Origin: Neoechinorhynchus agilis
Lineage: Eukaryota; Acanthocephala
Direction: 5' to 3'
DNA length: 64,000 bases
Assembly (NCBI GenBank): GCA_051530055.1
Contig: JBMGUZ010000006.1
Location: forward strand, 35,635 to 99,634
In this document: positions 7,691-18,024 of the stretch, one piece after another
Numbering within the stretch: the stretch's first letter is position 1
Layout of the letters: each line of letters starts with the position of its first letter
Position numbers and translations under genes: made by a program
The notes under the pieces: generated by a model
Databases searched by the model: none
What the model was told of the DNA's origin: nothing
Seen by the model: only the letters and a program-made list of their open reading frames with translations

Positions 7691-9960
7691 TCGATGTCCT
7701 CTCGTATGGATGGCCACCAACAATAATACCTTTCTAGGTCTTTCATTGTTGTTATCCCGGGGTGTCCAGTATGTAAGACATCAAGTGCTTTATTCCTCAA
7801 TGCCTGGGCGATTATAAGGCGTTGCAACCATAGGATGACTCCGTCCTCTACTGAAAGCTCTTGTCTGCGAGACGAATATTTATGTAGTTCCGGAGGGGCC
7901 AACCACTCACTAAGTTGAAAAACTGCCGGAGCTGAGCTGATTCCAAATGGCAGTCGTTTGTATCGGAAAAATCCTCGATGGGTCGAGATTGTCAAGTATT
8001 TCCTAGAGTCCGCGTTGGCAGGTAGTTGTAGATAAGCATCTTTCAAATCGAGCCTTGAATACTACTCACCTCCCGCTATTTGGTTGACGATCTCTTCCCA
8101 TGTAGGAATGGCGTAGTTATCGATTGTTAGATGTGGATTAATTGTTACTCTAAAGTCTCCGCATATCCTGATATCACCACTGGTTTCCTTGCAATCACAA
8201 TCGGCGCAGCCCAATCGATAGAGTCTTTACGTAGATCCACTTTCTCCAGCACATCTCATTCTAACTGCCTTATCAACTCGTTTTCTACTTTGTTCTTCAA
8301 TGTCAGTGGAATTCTTCGACTTGCACATCTTCTCGGTGTGGCATTGGGTTCTATTGCTAGTGATATTTCGGTATTATTGACAGGAGTATTCGATTCATCG
8401 AAAATCGACTTATTCTTCAATAGTAGCTGATCGATTGAGGTAACGACCGAATCGATATCTGATTCTGTTTGCTGGCTATCAAGCCTGTGGCATACGACAT
8501 CAGGCCAAGGAACTTCGAAAACGTCTATCCAAGGACGCCCAAATAGACTATACTTCCCGTTTCGTACCACCATGACTTCTAACTGCTTTTGTCTTTCTCC
8601 CAAACTCGCATTGATATTGCATTTTCCCAGGGTTACTAACCGTTTGCCACCATACGCCTTGAGGGGTTTGGCAGCATTCAAAGTTGGCTGGCCTATTCTA
8701 CGCCAATATGTCATAGTCAACACCGATACACTGGCACCAGTATCATACTCCATCGTTATTTGTATCCCATTTATTTGGACATCTATTCTTGGAATCTGAT
8801 TCTCCACTATCGTTGTGTGGTTTGCATCCATTATCTTATTTAGTTCTTCAATTTGATCTACTGGGTACCTTGATCGGCAACACGATCTGAAATGACCCGT
8901 CCTTTAGCGTTTGAAACAACTCTTGTTCTTTGCTGGACACTGATATTTCGTGCTCTATTCCACATCTTTTACAGCGTTGTTTAGGTCTTTTCTCCCTCTG
9001 ATCACGTGTATTATGCCGTTTTCGAATCATGTCAATTTCAAAAAACTTTCCGTCTTGCATATATTTTGCTGTGTACGAATCATTCGGAAGTTCTTGACCT
9101 ACATACTGCTTCCTCCACGACGTATTCTTTATCATTTCAAACGTTTCACAAATCTTCATCACGCCGCTCAAAGAAGGTGCTGCCATTTGCAAAATTTTGT
9201 TCCTCGCCTCATCGTGTGGCGTTCCAATCGCTATCTGGTCTCTGATCTGGTCTTCGATCGCATCTTTTTCCGAATTGATGGATTTATTGAAAAATTGACA
9301 CAATCCAGCTTCTTCTCGTAGGTCTACAATCCATGATGCATAAGATTGACCATTTTTCATTTCGTATTGACTAAATGCGAAACGCGCAGCGACGATATGG
9401 ATTGGGCGTGAGTGATGGGTATCCAGCAATTCTATTAATTCATGGTAATCATAATGGTTGACATCTTTTCCCGTATTTAGACTTGACAGTAGTTGGTATG
9501 CCGAGGGCCCAATCCATGATAGGAACATGTTTCTCATCATTAGTCGATCGGTGACATTTTGAGCAGCAAAGTGGAACCCGATTTGTTGTTTGTAGCTTCG
9601 CCGGCTTTCTTTTTCCTCAAGAAAGCGCCGGAATCCCGTTGCTCGCACATTATCCTTCCTGGCAGTCGTGTTCGAATTGGCTAGAGACTCATTTATTTGA
9701 CCATATTTTACAATATTCAGTTCTATTCACTTACATGATATAAATTACATTATCATTAAGTAGAGTGGACAAGTTGCTTAAATTGGTTAGGATACTGCTT
9801 ACTTTAGATTGACTATATTCTTACAGCGTATACTCAAGCTTAAGGCGTAGCTCAAACTTGCTTACGTCCGGAAGCAACTGTTCTAATAATTGTTGCTGTT
9901 ATTGGAGAATTGTTCTTAATAAACCACTCTCGTCGCCAGTTGTGGTAGCCATACAACAAC
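7686..9960 (-). mobile_element. Ty3/gypsy fossil, left copy (broken, several breaks)
   Basis: Fossil of a Ty3/gypsy-like LTR retrotransposon, minus strand. Parts in order: gag-like frame (8,848-9,648) with a zinc-knuckle start (CKRCGIEH); protease region with YDTGASVSVL (in 8,256-8,831); reverse transcriptase region with KDAYLQLPANADSRKYLT and LPFGISSAPAVFQ, and the start of the integrase (7,690-8,046). It ends abruptly at 7,686 against a hairpin repeat, inside the integrase. It is an inverted duplicate of 51,100-53,375, nearly identical in sequence and state of decay, so both come from one duplication of an already broken element. Relatively recent: gag and protease still read through. Confidence 0.9.
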
Positions 9961-10235
9961 AACTTGTTTATTATTCGAAGTCCGTCTTCCAACTAGCACA
10001 CGCTATCTATATGTGTGTGGTCCGAATCGATATTCAAAGAGTATAAAGGGCAAAATATTTAATTGGCTGGAAACTGTATTCATCGGAAATGATAGTAAAA
10101 TCCTCATCGGTAAGCTCCGGCGCAACCTGTGTTCGTTATTCAGATCGGCCACAGCCGCTGATCTACAGAACATATTGGCTTGCTTTGACGCAAACTTCCT
10201 TGGTATAAAAGATTTTGTGATGAGATGACTAGAAG
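9660..10235 (-). other. Leader and probable 5' LTR end of the gypsy fossil
   Basis: Upstream of gag. A TGGCGACGAGAG sequence (minus strand, 9,927-9,938) resembles a primer-binding site placed just after an LTR. If so the LTR lies at about 9,939-10,235, but its outer edge could not be fixed and no second LTR is present in the window for comparison. Confidence 0.35.
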
Positions 10236-10266
10236 AGGCGTCAATTAATATTTTATTGAAAACTTC

Positions 10267-11300
10267 TCAGGAGACCTTCGAAGATGATGACCGAGTTTTT
10301 GATATGAGATAGATGAAGAGATTAATATATGTTCCGTTTAAATTGATTTTATCCTTGATCTTTATACCATTATATGAGAAACAGATCATGGGTAAAACTT
10401 TCTTTAGGAAAAATCCGTCTAAATAGTAAGTATAATTATGAAAGGATGGGAATTTTGGTAGGTGTAGTAAATGGTTGTTAAAAAGTCCCAAGATATTTGC
10501 TATTAAAGTCTGCAATAATTATATCCGTGTCCCAAAAAGGGGGTTTTCATCTGGGTTTTAATAAAAAAGAGACCTTGCGTGGGTTAATGTAAGCGAATAG
10601 GAGAAGTTGGCAAAGTTTGGAGTTTTTGTTTGAAAGAGTAATTTAGCCTCACGATTTTTGCTTAGAACGGATTGTAACCCTCTTGAGAAATCCAAGCGGT
10701 TTCCATTGGGTGATGAACTAAAATTTAAGAGCAAGGAATCATATTTACTGTTATTGACTAGTAAACATGACCCAGTCTCTTGAAAAAATAAATGATCAGG
10801 ATTTGAGAATGCGAAAAAGGGCAAAAGGAGTCTGGGGAGCGATTGGGACGAAATGCATTGTAAGTGACAAATGAAAAATCTAGATTACTATTGGTTGGGA
10901 AATTATTCATTTTTATGAAGGTTTGCCCTTTTTTTATCAAAAGAGGAGTGTGAGGAGAGATGCCATTTTGACGAGGCTGGATCAGAGCCTTCTTGAGTGG
11001 TTACGCTAAGAATATCAATTGCATCTTTTGGGACTATGCTTTCGTTAAAAGGGAGTCCACATTTTTATGCGGCAGAGAGCTTAGTGAGTTGTTATTTACA
11101 ATGTCAAGTGCTGCCTTATCCCAGGCTATATTCGGGGGAATGAATGTTGCTTTAATCATAGGAGATGAAGGGATGTTTGAGACTTCCTTACTTGTAGAGA
11201 AGGAATCCTTTATTATTCGAAAGTTAGAAAGTGAATTTACAAATAGATTGTGGTTGTTTGGAAGGACATATTCGAACGTAAGCGGGTGATTAGGAGTAAT
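10267..11300 (-). pseudogene. APE-type LINE fragment (endonuclease part), left copy
   Basis: Minus-strand frames at 10,267-10,515, 10,558-10,824 and 10,758-10,940 are consecutive pieces of an apurinic-like endonuclease. Readable landmarks: FSRGLQSVLSKNREAKLL (like the GGLQSFLRNDIQAKMI of the LINE at 39.3 kb), TDIIIADFNSKYLRTF (the GDFN motif) and FHNYTYYLDGFF (the S-x-x-D box). At least two frameshifts separate them. The same block, inverted, is at 49,772-50,794. It is a different family from the apex LINE but the same clade. Nothing of the RT follows: the gypsy leader begins at about 10,260. Confidence 0.65.
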
Positions 11301-11455
11301 TACAGAAGCACGGACGAGAAGGGCGGTGAACAGCCTGTTATTCCCGGTGGTACTCCCGGAATTATGAAAGGATCGATATTGCTTACCTGCTCAATAACCG
11401 GAAGTTTAACACACTCACGCTCACGAGATTGAGCTTCATCATAATGACGATCCCC
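11300..11455 (-). pseudogene. Unassigned coding-like stretch before the satellite
   Basis: A minus-strand frame (11,300-11,497) reading HYDEAQSRERECVKLPVIEQ and then a glycine/proline-rich segment. It is duplicated inverted at 49,600-49,761. It probably belongs to the LINE next to it, upstream of the endonuclease; no domain was recognised. Confidence 0.35.
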
Positions 11456-13360
11456 CGGTATGGACCATTCACCAGCGAAGTAAGTAGTGATATTCAATGG
11501 TCAGTTGAGCAAGAGGAAAATGGTCGCATCTCTTTCATGGATCGGGCAAAAAGAGGCACATTCGAAAGGTTGATGTACCATAAACCTAACTCACCTTGAA
11601 GACCCCCAGTATGGACCAGTCATAAGCGAAGTAGTGATATTCAATGGTCAGTTGAGCAAGAGGAAAATGGTCACATCTCTTTCATGGATCGGGCAAAAAG
11701 AGGCACAGTCGAAACGTTGATGTACCATAAACCTAACTTACCTTGGAGACCCCCAGTATGGACCAGTCATTAGCGAAGTAGTGATATTCAATGGTAAGTT
11801 GAGCAAGAGGAAAATGGTCACATCTCTTTCATGGATCGGGCAAAAAGAGGCACAGTCGAAACGTTGATGTACCATAAACCTAACTTACATTGGAGACCCC
11901 CGGTATGGACCAGTCACCAGCGAAGTAAGTGGTGATATTCAATGGTCAGTTGAGCAAGAGGAAAATGGTCACATCTCTTTCATGGATCGGGCAAAAAGAG
12001 GCACATTCGAAAGGTTGATGTACCATAAACCTAACTCACCTTGGAGACCCCCAGTATAGACCAGTCATTAGCGAAGTAGTGATATTCAATGGTCAGTTGA
12101 GCAAGAGCAAAATGGTCACATCTCTTTCATGGATCGGGCAAAAAGAGGCACATTCGAAAGGTTGATGTACCATAAACCTAACTCACCTTGAAGACCCCTG
12201 GTATGGACCAATCACCAGCGAAGTAAGTGGTGATATTCAATGGTCAGTTGAGCAAGAGGAAAATGGTCGCATCTCTTTCATGGATCGGGCAAAAAGAGGC
12301 ACATTCGAAACGTTGATGTACCATAAACCTAACTTACATTGGAGACCCCTGGTATGGACCAATCACCAGCGAAGTAAGTGGTGATATTCAATGGTCAGTT
12401 GAGCAAGAGGAAAATGGTCGCATTTCTTTCATGGATCGGGCAAAAAGAGGAACATTCGAAACGTTGATGTACCATAAACCTAACTTACATTGGAGACCCC
12501 CGGTATGAACCAGTCACCAGCGAAGTAAGTGGTGATATTCAATGGTCAGTTGAGCAAGAGGAAAATGGTCACATCTCTTTCATGGATCTCGCAAAAAGAG
12601 GCACATTCGAAAGGTTGATGTACAATAAACCTAACTTACATTGGAGACCCCAGTATGGACCAGTCATTAGCGAAGTAGTGATATTCAATGGTCAGTTGAG
12701 CAAGAGGAAAATGGTCACATCTCTTTCATGGATCGGGCAAAAAGAGGCACAGTCGAAACGTTGATGTACCATAAACCTAACTTACCTTGGAGACCCCCAG
12801 TATGGACCAGTCATTAGCGAAGTAGTGATATTCAATGGTAAGTTGAGCAAGAGGAAAATGGTCACATCTCTTTCATGGATCGGGCAAAAAGAGGCACAGT
12901 CGAAACGTTGATGTACCATAAACCTAACTTACATTGGAGACCCCCGGTATGGACCAGTCACCAGCGAAGTAAGTGGTGATATTCAATGGTCAGTTGAGCA
13001 AGAGGAAAATGGTCACATCTCTTTCATGGATCGGGCAAAAAAGAGGTACAGTCGAAACGTTGATGTACCATAAACCTAACTCACCTTCGAGACCCCCAGT
13101 ATAGACCAGTCATTAGCGAAGTAGTGATATTCAATGGTCAGTTGAGCAAGAGGAAAATGGTCACATCTCTTTCATGGATCGGGAAAAAAGAGGCACATTC
13201 GAAACGTTGATGTACCATAAACCTAACTTACATTGGAGACCCCCAGTATGGACCAGTCATTAGCGAAGTAGTGATATTCAATGGTCAGTTGAGCAAGAGG
13301 AAAATGGTCACATCTCTATCATGGATCGGGCAAAAAGAGGCACAGTCGAAACGTTGATGT
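11456..13360 (+). repeat. Satellite array, about 149-bp monomer, ~13 copies
   Basis: Tandem array; each monomer begins near GTATGGACCAGTCA and contains ATGGATCGGGCAAAAAGAGG. Monomer starts fall about every 148-151 bp from 11,458 to 13,248. Two variant types alternate: CACCAGCGAAGTAAGTGGTGAT and CATTAGCGAAGTAGTGAT. Shared private variants at 11,793/12,837 (GGTAAGTTGAG) and 12,055/13,100 (TATAGACC) are about 1,045 bp apart, which gives a 7-monomer higher-order period. No coding sequence and no CTGATGA core. The array ends at 13,360 against unrelated sequence. Confidence 0.95.
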
Positions 13361-13479
13361 ATCCAACAGCTCACAAAATAAGGGAGATGCATTGCCGCGT
13401 ATAAGAAGATATTACGATAAATCCTCGAGATTACGCGTGTTTTTTATTTTTCGTAAAGATGAGACATTCGGAATCATGA

Positions 13480-14410
13480 GGCAAAAGTCATTGAACAAAT
13501 TATGGTATTCGGCTACGCTCGGAGGTGATCTCTCCATTGTACTGTGCGATTTGGAGACGCTGATTAGGGAGACCTCGAGAATGGACATAGAGCTCATACT
13601 CCAGAGCAACTCAGCCTCCTGGGTAGTTGCGCATTTGATTCAAATGTGGAAGCTAAGATCGGCCGCATCATACCGAAACTATCGTTGCTGTGTGATAGGG
13701 TCAGCGCTGTCTCCGCTCACGAAGCATTATTTCTGATAAAGAACGCACTCTTTCTCCCGAAATTGTTATTGGCAACAATCTTCAAACATAAAGAAGGATT
13801 GGCCGAGCTCGACGACAAGGTGAGGGCTTGTCTCTAGCGTATTTTAAATGTACAGCTCTCAGATGAGGCGTGGCGACAATCTTCATTGCCTGTGTCATGC
13901 CTTTCTTGGCGAAAAAAATTCTAAGGGAAAAGGTTTTGTCTTGACCAAGAATTTGTGGTGGCAGTTGAGGAATGGTGCCAGCATGCAGGAACTAACCATG
14001 TTCCCGTGAATGGCGTCAGACAGTTGATCTGGGAAAGGCCTTTCGCCGCGAGAACTCACAGCTCTCTACTTTCAGGTTTTCGTGATGGGGTCGTCCGAGC
14101 TCGATTGTCGGCAATTTCGACACGAAAATCGGGGCGTGGTTGGAGGCTGTACCTCTGGCATCCTTGGGAACTCTTCTCACTGATGAGGTAACGAGGATCG
14201 CAGTTTCCTTAAGACTTGGTCTCCCGATGAGCACGCACTATCGCTGTCGATGTGAGTCTTTGGTTGATGCTTTTGGGCGACACGGTTTCGTTTGCCAAAA
14301 GTCAGGAGGAAGGTTCTCACGCCATTCTGAGATCAATAGCGTAATTTCTCCGGCGTCGAGAACGGCGAACTAACCCAACATTTTGGAACCCACCAATCTT
14401 TGTCGACATC
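13480..14410 (+). pseudogene. LINE 1 fragment, copy A (RT end and knuckle)
   Basis: Frames at 13,392-13,736, 13,646-13,837, 13,955-14,191 and 14,140-14,373 follow one another. They contain ATLGGDLSIVLCDLETLI (downstream of the RT catalytic box), IIPKLSLLCDRVSA, ILNVQLSDEAWRQSSLPVS, and the knuckle CRCESLVDAFGRHGFVC with GRFSRHSEIN. After 14,373 an ILEPTNLCR stretch is the beginning of the nuclease-like tail, then homology stops. There is one in-frame stop and at least two frameshifts. Confidence 0.75.
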
Positions 14411-14625
14411 TCTTTCTAGATTTTCATTTGCAAGACATTTGTAAAATTCTGCCTTTTAAAATTTACTTAAGGTCATGTTGCCTTGCAATTCACTGATTAT
14501 TGATAATCTCATACGAGAATTTGTTAAATTGGAGGGTCTCTGTTTCTTTAGATGTGAAAAAGTGACCAAGTTATCATTGGGGGCCTTGGACATAATATTA
14601 TTCATTTCAGTTAATTTTATACAGA
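14411..14625. other. Non-coding link between LINE 1 tail and ORF D, copy A
   Basis: AT-rich; shared with copy C (58,525-58,790 inverted). There, the minus-sense complement has a short open frame (58,481-58,666) of unknown meaning. No other structure seen. Confidence 0.4.
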
Positions 14626-14934
14626 TTAGATTTTATTTGATGGTTTGAAATTAATGATAGTCTTGTCATTGAAAACCACTTTAGTCTTTAGATCGAACTT
14701 TCCAAATTCAAATAAAATAAGATCGTGTCCCATGGATTTCTGATCTAGAATTTGAGCCCTCACTCTCACTGTCGATCGACCAAGCGGGTTAATGCATCTT
14801 GAAGGTACTGAACCGCGAAACCAACTGAAAAGGAAGTGGCATTCTTTAGGTAAAGCATTACGAAACTGTTCACAAATACGTCCATCTTCCCAATGTAGAC
14901 GACTCGAATCTCTTCTTGTGCGCACTGAACACAT
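14626..14934 (-). CDS. ORF D, copy A (102 residues)
   Basis: Frame of 102 residues, over 90% identical to the copy C version. It begins MCSVRTRRDSS, has a cysteine/aromatic patch (KECHFLFSW) and ends in a basic stretch (INFKPSNKI). No recognised domain. It is the last of three same-strand small ORFs (B, C, D) that keep order and spacing in copies A and C. They may be exons or fragments of one gene, because none has a convincing start of its own. Function unknown. Confidence 0.4.
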   Translation of the reverse strand: MCSVRTRRDSSRLHWEDGRICEQFRNALPKECHFLFSWFRGSVPSRCINPLGRSTVRVRAQILDQKSMGHDLILFEFGKFDLKTKVVFNDKTIINFKPSNKI

Positions 14935-15047
14935 TTAGTTTAATAGTTGGCATTACTCCTCGTGCAAAGTGGCATTTTTGACGTCAATCGTCCTTGGACA
15001 TTGCTTGCCGGATGCTTTTTCGGAGGGCTCCTGTGAACTGATCGAAT

Positions 15048-15287
15048 TTATAGACCTGTCTCTTTTTGAGCCTCCGGATGTCGCTCTTGGGTTTTTTCTC
15101 TAACGAATGGGATCCTGAGGACCGCTAAGACATCACTATTCATTTCCCTCTTTCTCGAACTTCCACCAGCTGATTCTGTTGGTCGTTGAAACTTCTCGAT
15201 TTCCCGATCCTCATAACCATCGATACCATGCAAATAAATGCAAAGATTATTAAGAACTATAATATTTCTCAATACCAAATCGATCAA
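15048..15287 (-). CDS. ORF C, copy A (79 residues, shortened)
   Basis: Matches the first part of the 100-residue ORF C of copy C (57,864-58,166) and then diverges in frame. Shared landmarks are YLHGIDGYEDREIEKFQRP and SAGGSSRKREMN. The complete version ends in a strongly basic helix (MRRLKKRQ). The reading frame is open upstream of the ATG and a possible splice acceptor (TTATAG) precedes it in copy C. No known family recognised. Confidence 0.4.
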   Translation of the reverse strand: MIDLVLRNIIVLNNLCIYLHGIDGYEDREIEKFQRPTESAGGSSRKREMNSDVLAVLRIPFVREKTQERHPEAQKETGL

Positions 15288-15472
15288 GGAACGTCATTAT
15301 TCCAGCGCGTGAACAATATTTATAACGTGCTTTTTAGTATTGCGGAAGGAAAAATGTTGTCATTAAGACATGTCAATTGCTGTTTTTTTATCAAGAGATA
15401 GAATCTACAACCTATTGATTTTTATTGATACTTTTATTAATAGGAAGGGACACTTTCTTTTTGATAGTTACT

Positions 15473-15784
15473 TTACTCTTGAATTTGACATTCATCTTTT
15501 GGCAATTTAATCTCAATAAGCTTATCCAATTCCTCCTTAGGTGTTGATTTGTTCATAGGTGTAATTATATTTCGATACTTCATTTCTACCCTGAGCTTGG
15601 GAGAATCTACACGGATATCGTCTTTTGGATTCATACTATGACGTTCACAAGATAGCTTTTCATTTAATATTTTATAGCAATTCTCTCGATTGCTTTTGTA
15701 TCTCCCATTTAGATGCAGTGGTCCGAAATGCACACTCAGAGTATTAATACTATTAATTTTTTGGCACAATAAACATTTTAGCAT
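15473..15784 (-). CDS. ORF B, copy A: C2H2-like finger protein fragment
   Basis: A 103-residue frame beginning MLKCLLCQ. Residues 4-22 place C-x2-C, eleven residues, H-x4-H, close to a C2H2 zinc finger (which normally has 12 between). Upstream the frame stays open over a basic-acidic stretch (RKRSTKSDDDS), so this ATG may be internal. The rest is basic and hydrophilic, ending in KLPKDECQIQE. Copies B and C are identical to each other and differ from this copy at a few residues. It reads away from ORF A, about 1,060 bp distant. A nucleic-acid-binding role is possible but not shown. Confidence 0.45.
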   Translation of the reverse strand: MLKCLLCQKINSINTLSVHFGPLHLNGRYKSNRENCYKILNEKLSCERHSMNPKDDIRVDSPKLRVEMKYRNIITPMNKSTPKEELDKLIEIKLPKDECQIQE

Positions 15785-15936
15785 ATTGGTGAAACTATCA
15801 TCGTCGTTTTTAGTGCTTCTTTTCCTACTATTTCATTCATTATTTAAGTTGGAATTATAAGATTGAGGCCTTTGAGCTTGTTGGAATTGTTTTCGATTCC
15901 GCAAGTTCAAAATTAGCGTCCATATTTGCATTTTAC

Positions 15937-16090
15937 CTGCAGGGGGGCTGAATTCAAATCTTTTTCTTCGTTCAATGACCACAAAACGGTTTCAATTAAA
16001 TTAAATGCTTCAAAAGAGAAGAGATATTGGATAACGGTTTCGAGACCATTTTCGTCCGCGTTCCATCCTTTCAAAAATCTAATGAAATCC
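15937..16090 (-). CDS. Exon-like open segment upstream of ORF B, copy A
   Basis: The minus strand codes for about 50 residues (IRFLKGWNADENGLETVIQ, then FSFEAFNLIETVLWSLNEE) and ends at CTGCAG|GTAAAA, a good splice-donor sequence. The copy C equivalent (57,062-57,210) also has an AG acceptor (CTTGCTAG) at its start; here that AG has changed. It lies on the same strand as ORFs B, C and D, so these may be parts of one spliced gene. Family unknown. Confidence 0.35.
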
Positions 16091-16099
16091 AAGCAAGAA

Positions 16100-16842
16100 A
16101 TTTTTCTATTAAATCGAGGGTGGAAATTTCGGACAAATTTACATCATGAGATCTCGAATTGAATCTGTATTTTTGGGGTATTTTTGGAAGTAAAATTTGA
16201 TGAAATGGGTTAATCGATCAATAGATAGCGAGGTATTAGCACAAACGTTTTTCCCTCCACATATTTCGGAACATCACGTGTATGGTTTCCTCAATGAAAA
16301 GTAGCCAATCAGCATGCTCTAATTACCTGTCTTTGTAAAAAGCATCGAATTTTAATGCTAAAGTAACTGTAAGGTATTAACAACAACTAAGTCGCTTGTT
16401 CCGAAACGAATTTTCACGCCTCATTAGTTGTGTGTCATTAATTTTACGGTTCAATCGACAGATAAAAATCGACTTCTTTAACACGTATCGGTGTTTCAAC
16501 CGTAGACAATCAATACGTTTGTGATATCCGTTGTAATGTCTTGATAAGTGTCGCAAGCGATACAGTAAAGAATTTTCGAATCAGAATGTTGCAATTCAGC
16601 GGAGTTTTAGTGATATGAAATGTCATAAAATTTGCAGAAATTGCATTAGTTTTGATTTGGAATGATTTGAAAATCACCTGCCATTCGAAGCGCTGCGTCA
16701 GGTTTATAGAAACATTTTGCTGTTAAGTAACTGAACTTTTTCGTGGATCATTAGAAAACCTGATAAAGAAAGTAAAGCCTCCAAAATCTCGACTAACCGT
16801 AGTTTCCTAATTTTAGACAGTTCAGAGCTACAGATTTGAAGT
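16100..16842. other. Divergent intergenic region upstream of ORF A, copy A
   Basis: About 740 bp with no recognised coding sequence between the exon-like segment (-) and ORF A (+). A pyrimidine-rich run ending in TTTTAG (near 16,815) could be a splice acceptor for a 5' untranslated exon of ORF A. 16,400-16,842 is essentially identical to 27,305-27,746. No clear TATA box could be chosen in such AT-rich sequence. Confidence 0.35.
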
Positions 16843-17688
16843 ATGACGACAAGACAACCATTCAGGATAAGGGCACCACCAATCGAGGAAAGCGCACAAT
16901 TCCTGCGGAACCACATCTCTGGTCAGCCCAATAGTTTCAGTCATCCAGATCCACCAACGTTCAACATTATTCACCAAGGTCACCAAATATATAATCCCTT
17001 CGATGATGATATTTACCTCGATCGAGAAGTCGAAAAAATTTTGGAAAACGCAGATAATACTATAAATAATTGTGCACCTCCGCCCGGCTTTGATGATTTC
17101 ACTTTTATTTTCAATGAGTCACCACCAAGCATAGATGACTTCAGTAATAATCATTCATCGATTGGAAATGAAGAATATTGCTTACCTCCACCAGGTTTTG
17201 AAAATTGCTCATTTTCTTATTACGATTACGAGCCCGAAAACGAAGGATACTTCTCAACTCCACCAGGTTTCGAGAACGTGACTTTTGATTATTACGATTC
17301 ACGATCAGGAATGGACGAATATGGCTCACCTCTTCTCTATTGTGAGAATCCGGCCTTTAATCACGTTTGGAATGGAAACGAAGATTACTACGAATCGTTT
17401 CTCGATTTTCAGGAATCAACCGTTATATTTAATGAGTCGTCGTTGGAATTCGAAAAATACAGCGAGTTTTTCACTTTATTTAGTGAAGTAGAGCCAAAAG
17501 AACCTCAAGGTCGTTATGTACGCCCAGCGACGTGCAAGATAATAGATTTGCAGGAAAGTAGCACGCAAACGGAGCCGAATATCGTATCGAAACCTTGGAA
17601 TGGATTGACAACAATAAAGAATATTATTGATGCCGTCTACCAAGTGGCCGTTGCGGCATTCAACTACTTCAGAAGGATATTTTTCTGA
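16843..17688 (+). CDS. ORF A, copy A: acidic PPGF-repeat protein, 281 residues
   Basis: Intact single-exon frame. The start is secure: an in-frame TGA lies two codons before the ATG. The protein is acidic and rich in D, E, N, F and Y. It holds three related blocks built on PPPGF (79-83), PPPGF (115-119) and PPGF (140-143), each followed by an aromatic-acidic stretch. It has a TQT sequence (241-243) and a hydrophobic, probably amphipathic C-terminal helix (about 258-281, ending FNYFRRIFF). PPG-hydrophobic motifs are known ligands of GYF domains, and TQT is the core of dynein light chain LC8 ligands; both readings are inference. A variant poly(A) signal ATTAAA lies at 17,759-17,764. The copy B protein is identical; copy C differs at five residues. 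Not a known transposon protein. No homologue recognised. Confidence 0.75.
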   Translation: MTTRQPFRIRAPPIEESAQFLRNHISGQPNSFSHPDPPTFNIIHQGHQIYNPFDDDIYLDREVEKILENADNTINNCAPPPGFDDFTFIFNESPPSIDDFSNNHSSIGNEEYCLPPPGFENCSFSYYDYEPENEGYFSTPPGFENVTFDYYDSRSGMDEYGSPLLYCENPAFNHVWNGNEDYYESFLDFQESTVIFNESSLEFEKYSEFFTLFSEVEPKEPQGRYVRPATCKIIDLQESSTQTEPNIVSKPWNGLTTIKNIIDAVYQVAVAAFNYFRRIFF

Positions 17689-18015
17689 CCGTTCAAAGTT
17701 AAGTATCGATTATTTATAAAATGTGTTATTATTATATAGTTTTGTAACTGTTCGTGAAATTAAAAATGTTTCATATTCGAACAAGGCCTTGGTTCATTAG
17801 CACTTATACAATCATACAAATATTTGGGAGCACTTGATTTTTATATCGCACTATTTCTTTATTTGTGGTAGCCAATCCTCCAATGTTCTAAATTTGAATT
17901 AGTGAGAGCGTTGGTAAGCGTGTACACGAAGTTGCAAATGATAAGAGTAGAAGAGAAAAAGGATGAGGTTCCATAGAAGCGATTCTTAAAAGAGAGAATT
18001 TGCATTACAAAAAGA
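17689..18015 (+). repeat. 3' flank of ORF A, a dispersed repeat
   Basis: The 300 bp after ORF A recur without the gene at 33,790-34,085 (+) and 43,690-44,000 (-), as well as after the gene in copies B and C. It includes the ATTAAA signal. The flank is thus more widespread than the gene itself. Confidence 0.7.
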
Positions 18016-18024
18016 TATTTTTTG

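Noticed and set aside
8950-9321. 123-residue plus-strand ORF (and 51,740-52,111 on the minus strand)
   Set aside because: It is the antisense shadow of the gag-like frame of the gypsy fossil.
11456-13360. CRISPR-like or ribozyme satellite
   Set aside because: Monomers are contiguous with no unique spacers, and no CTGATGA...GAAA core is present on either strand.
16843-17688. ORF A as a capsid or collagen-type protein
   Set aside because: The PPG units are three isolated motifs, not a G-x-y repeat, and no capsid fold signature is recognisable.
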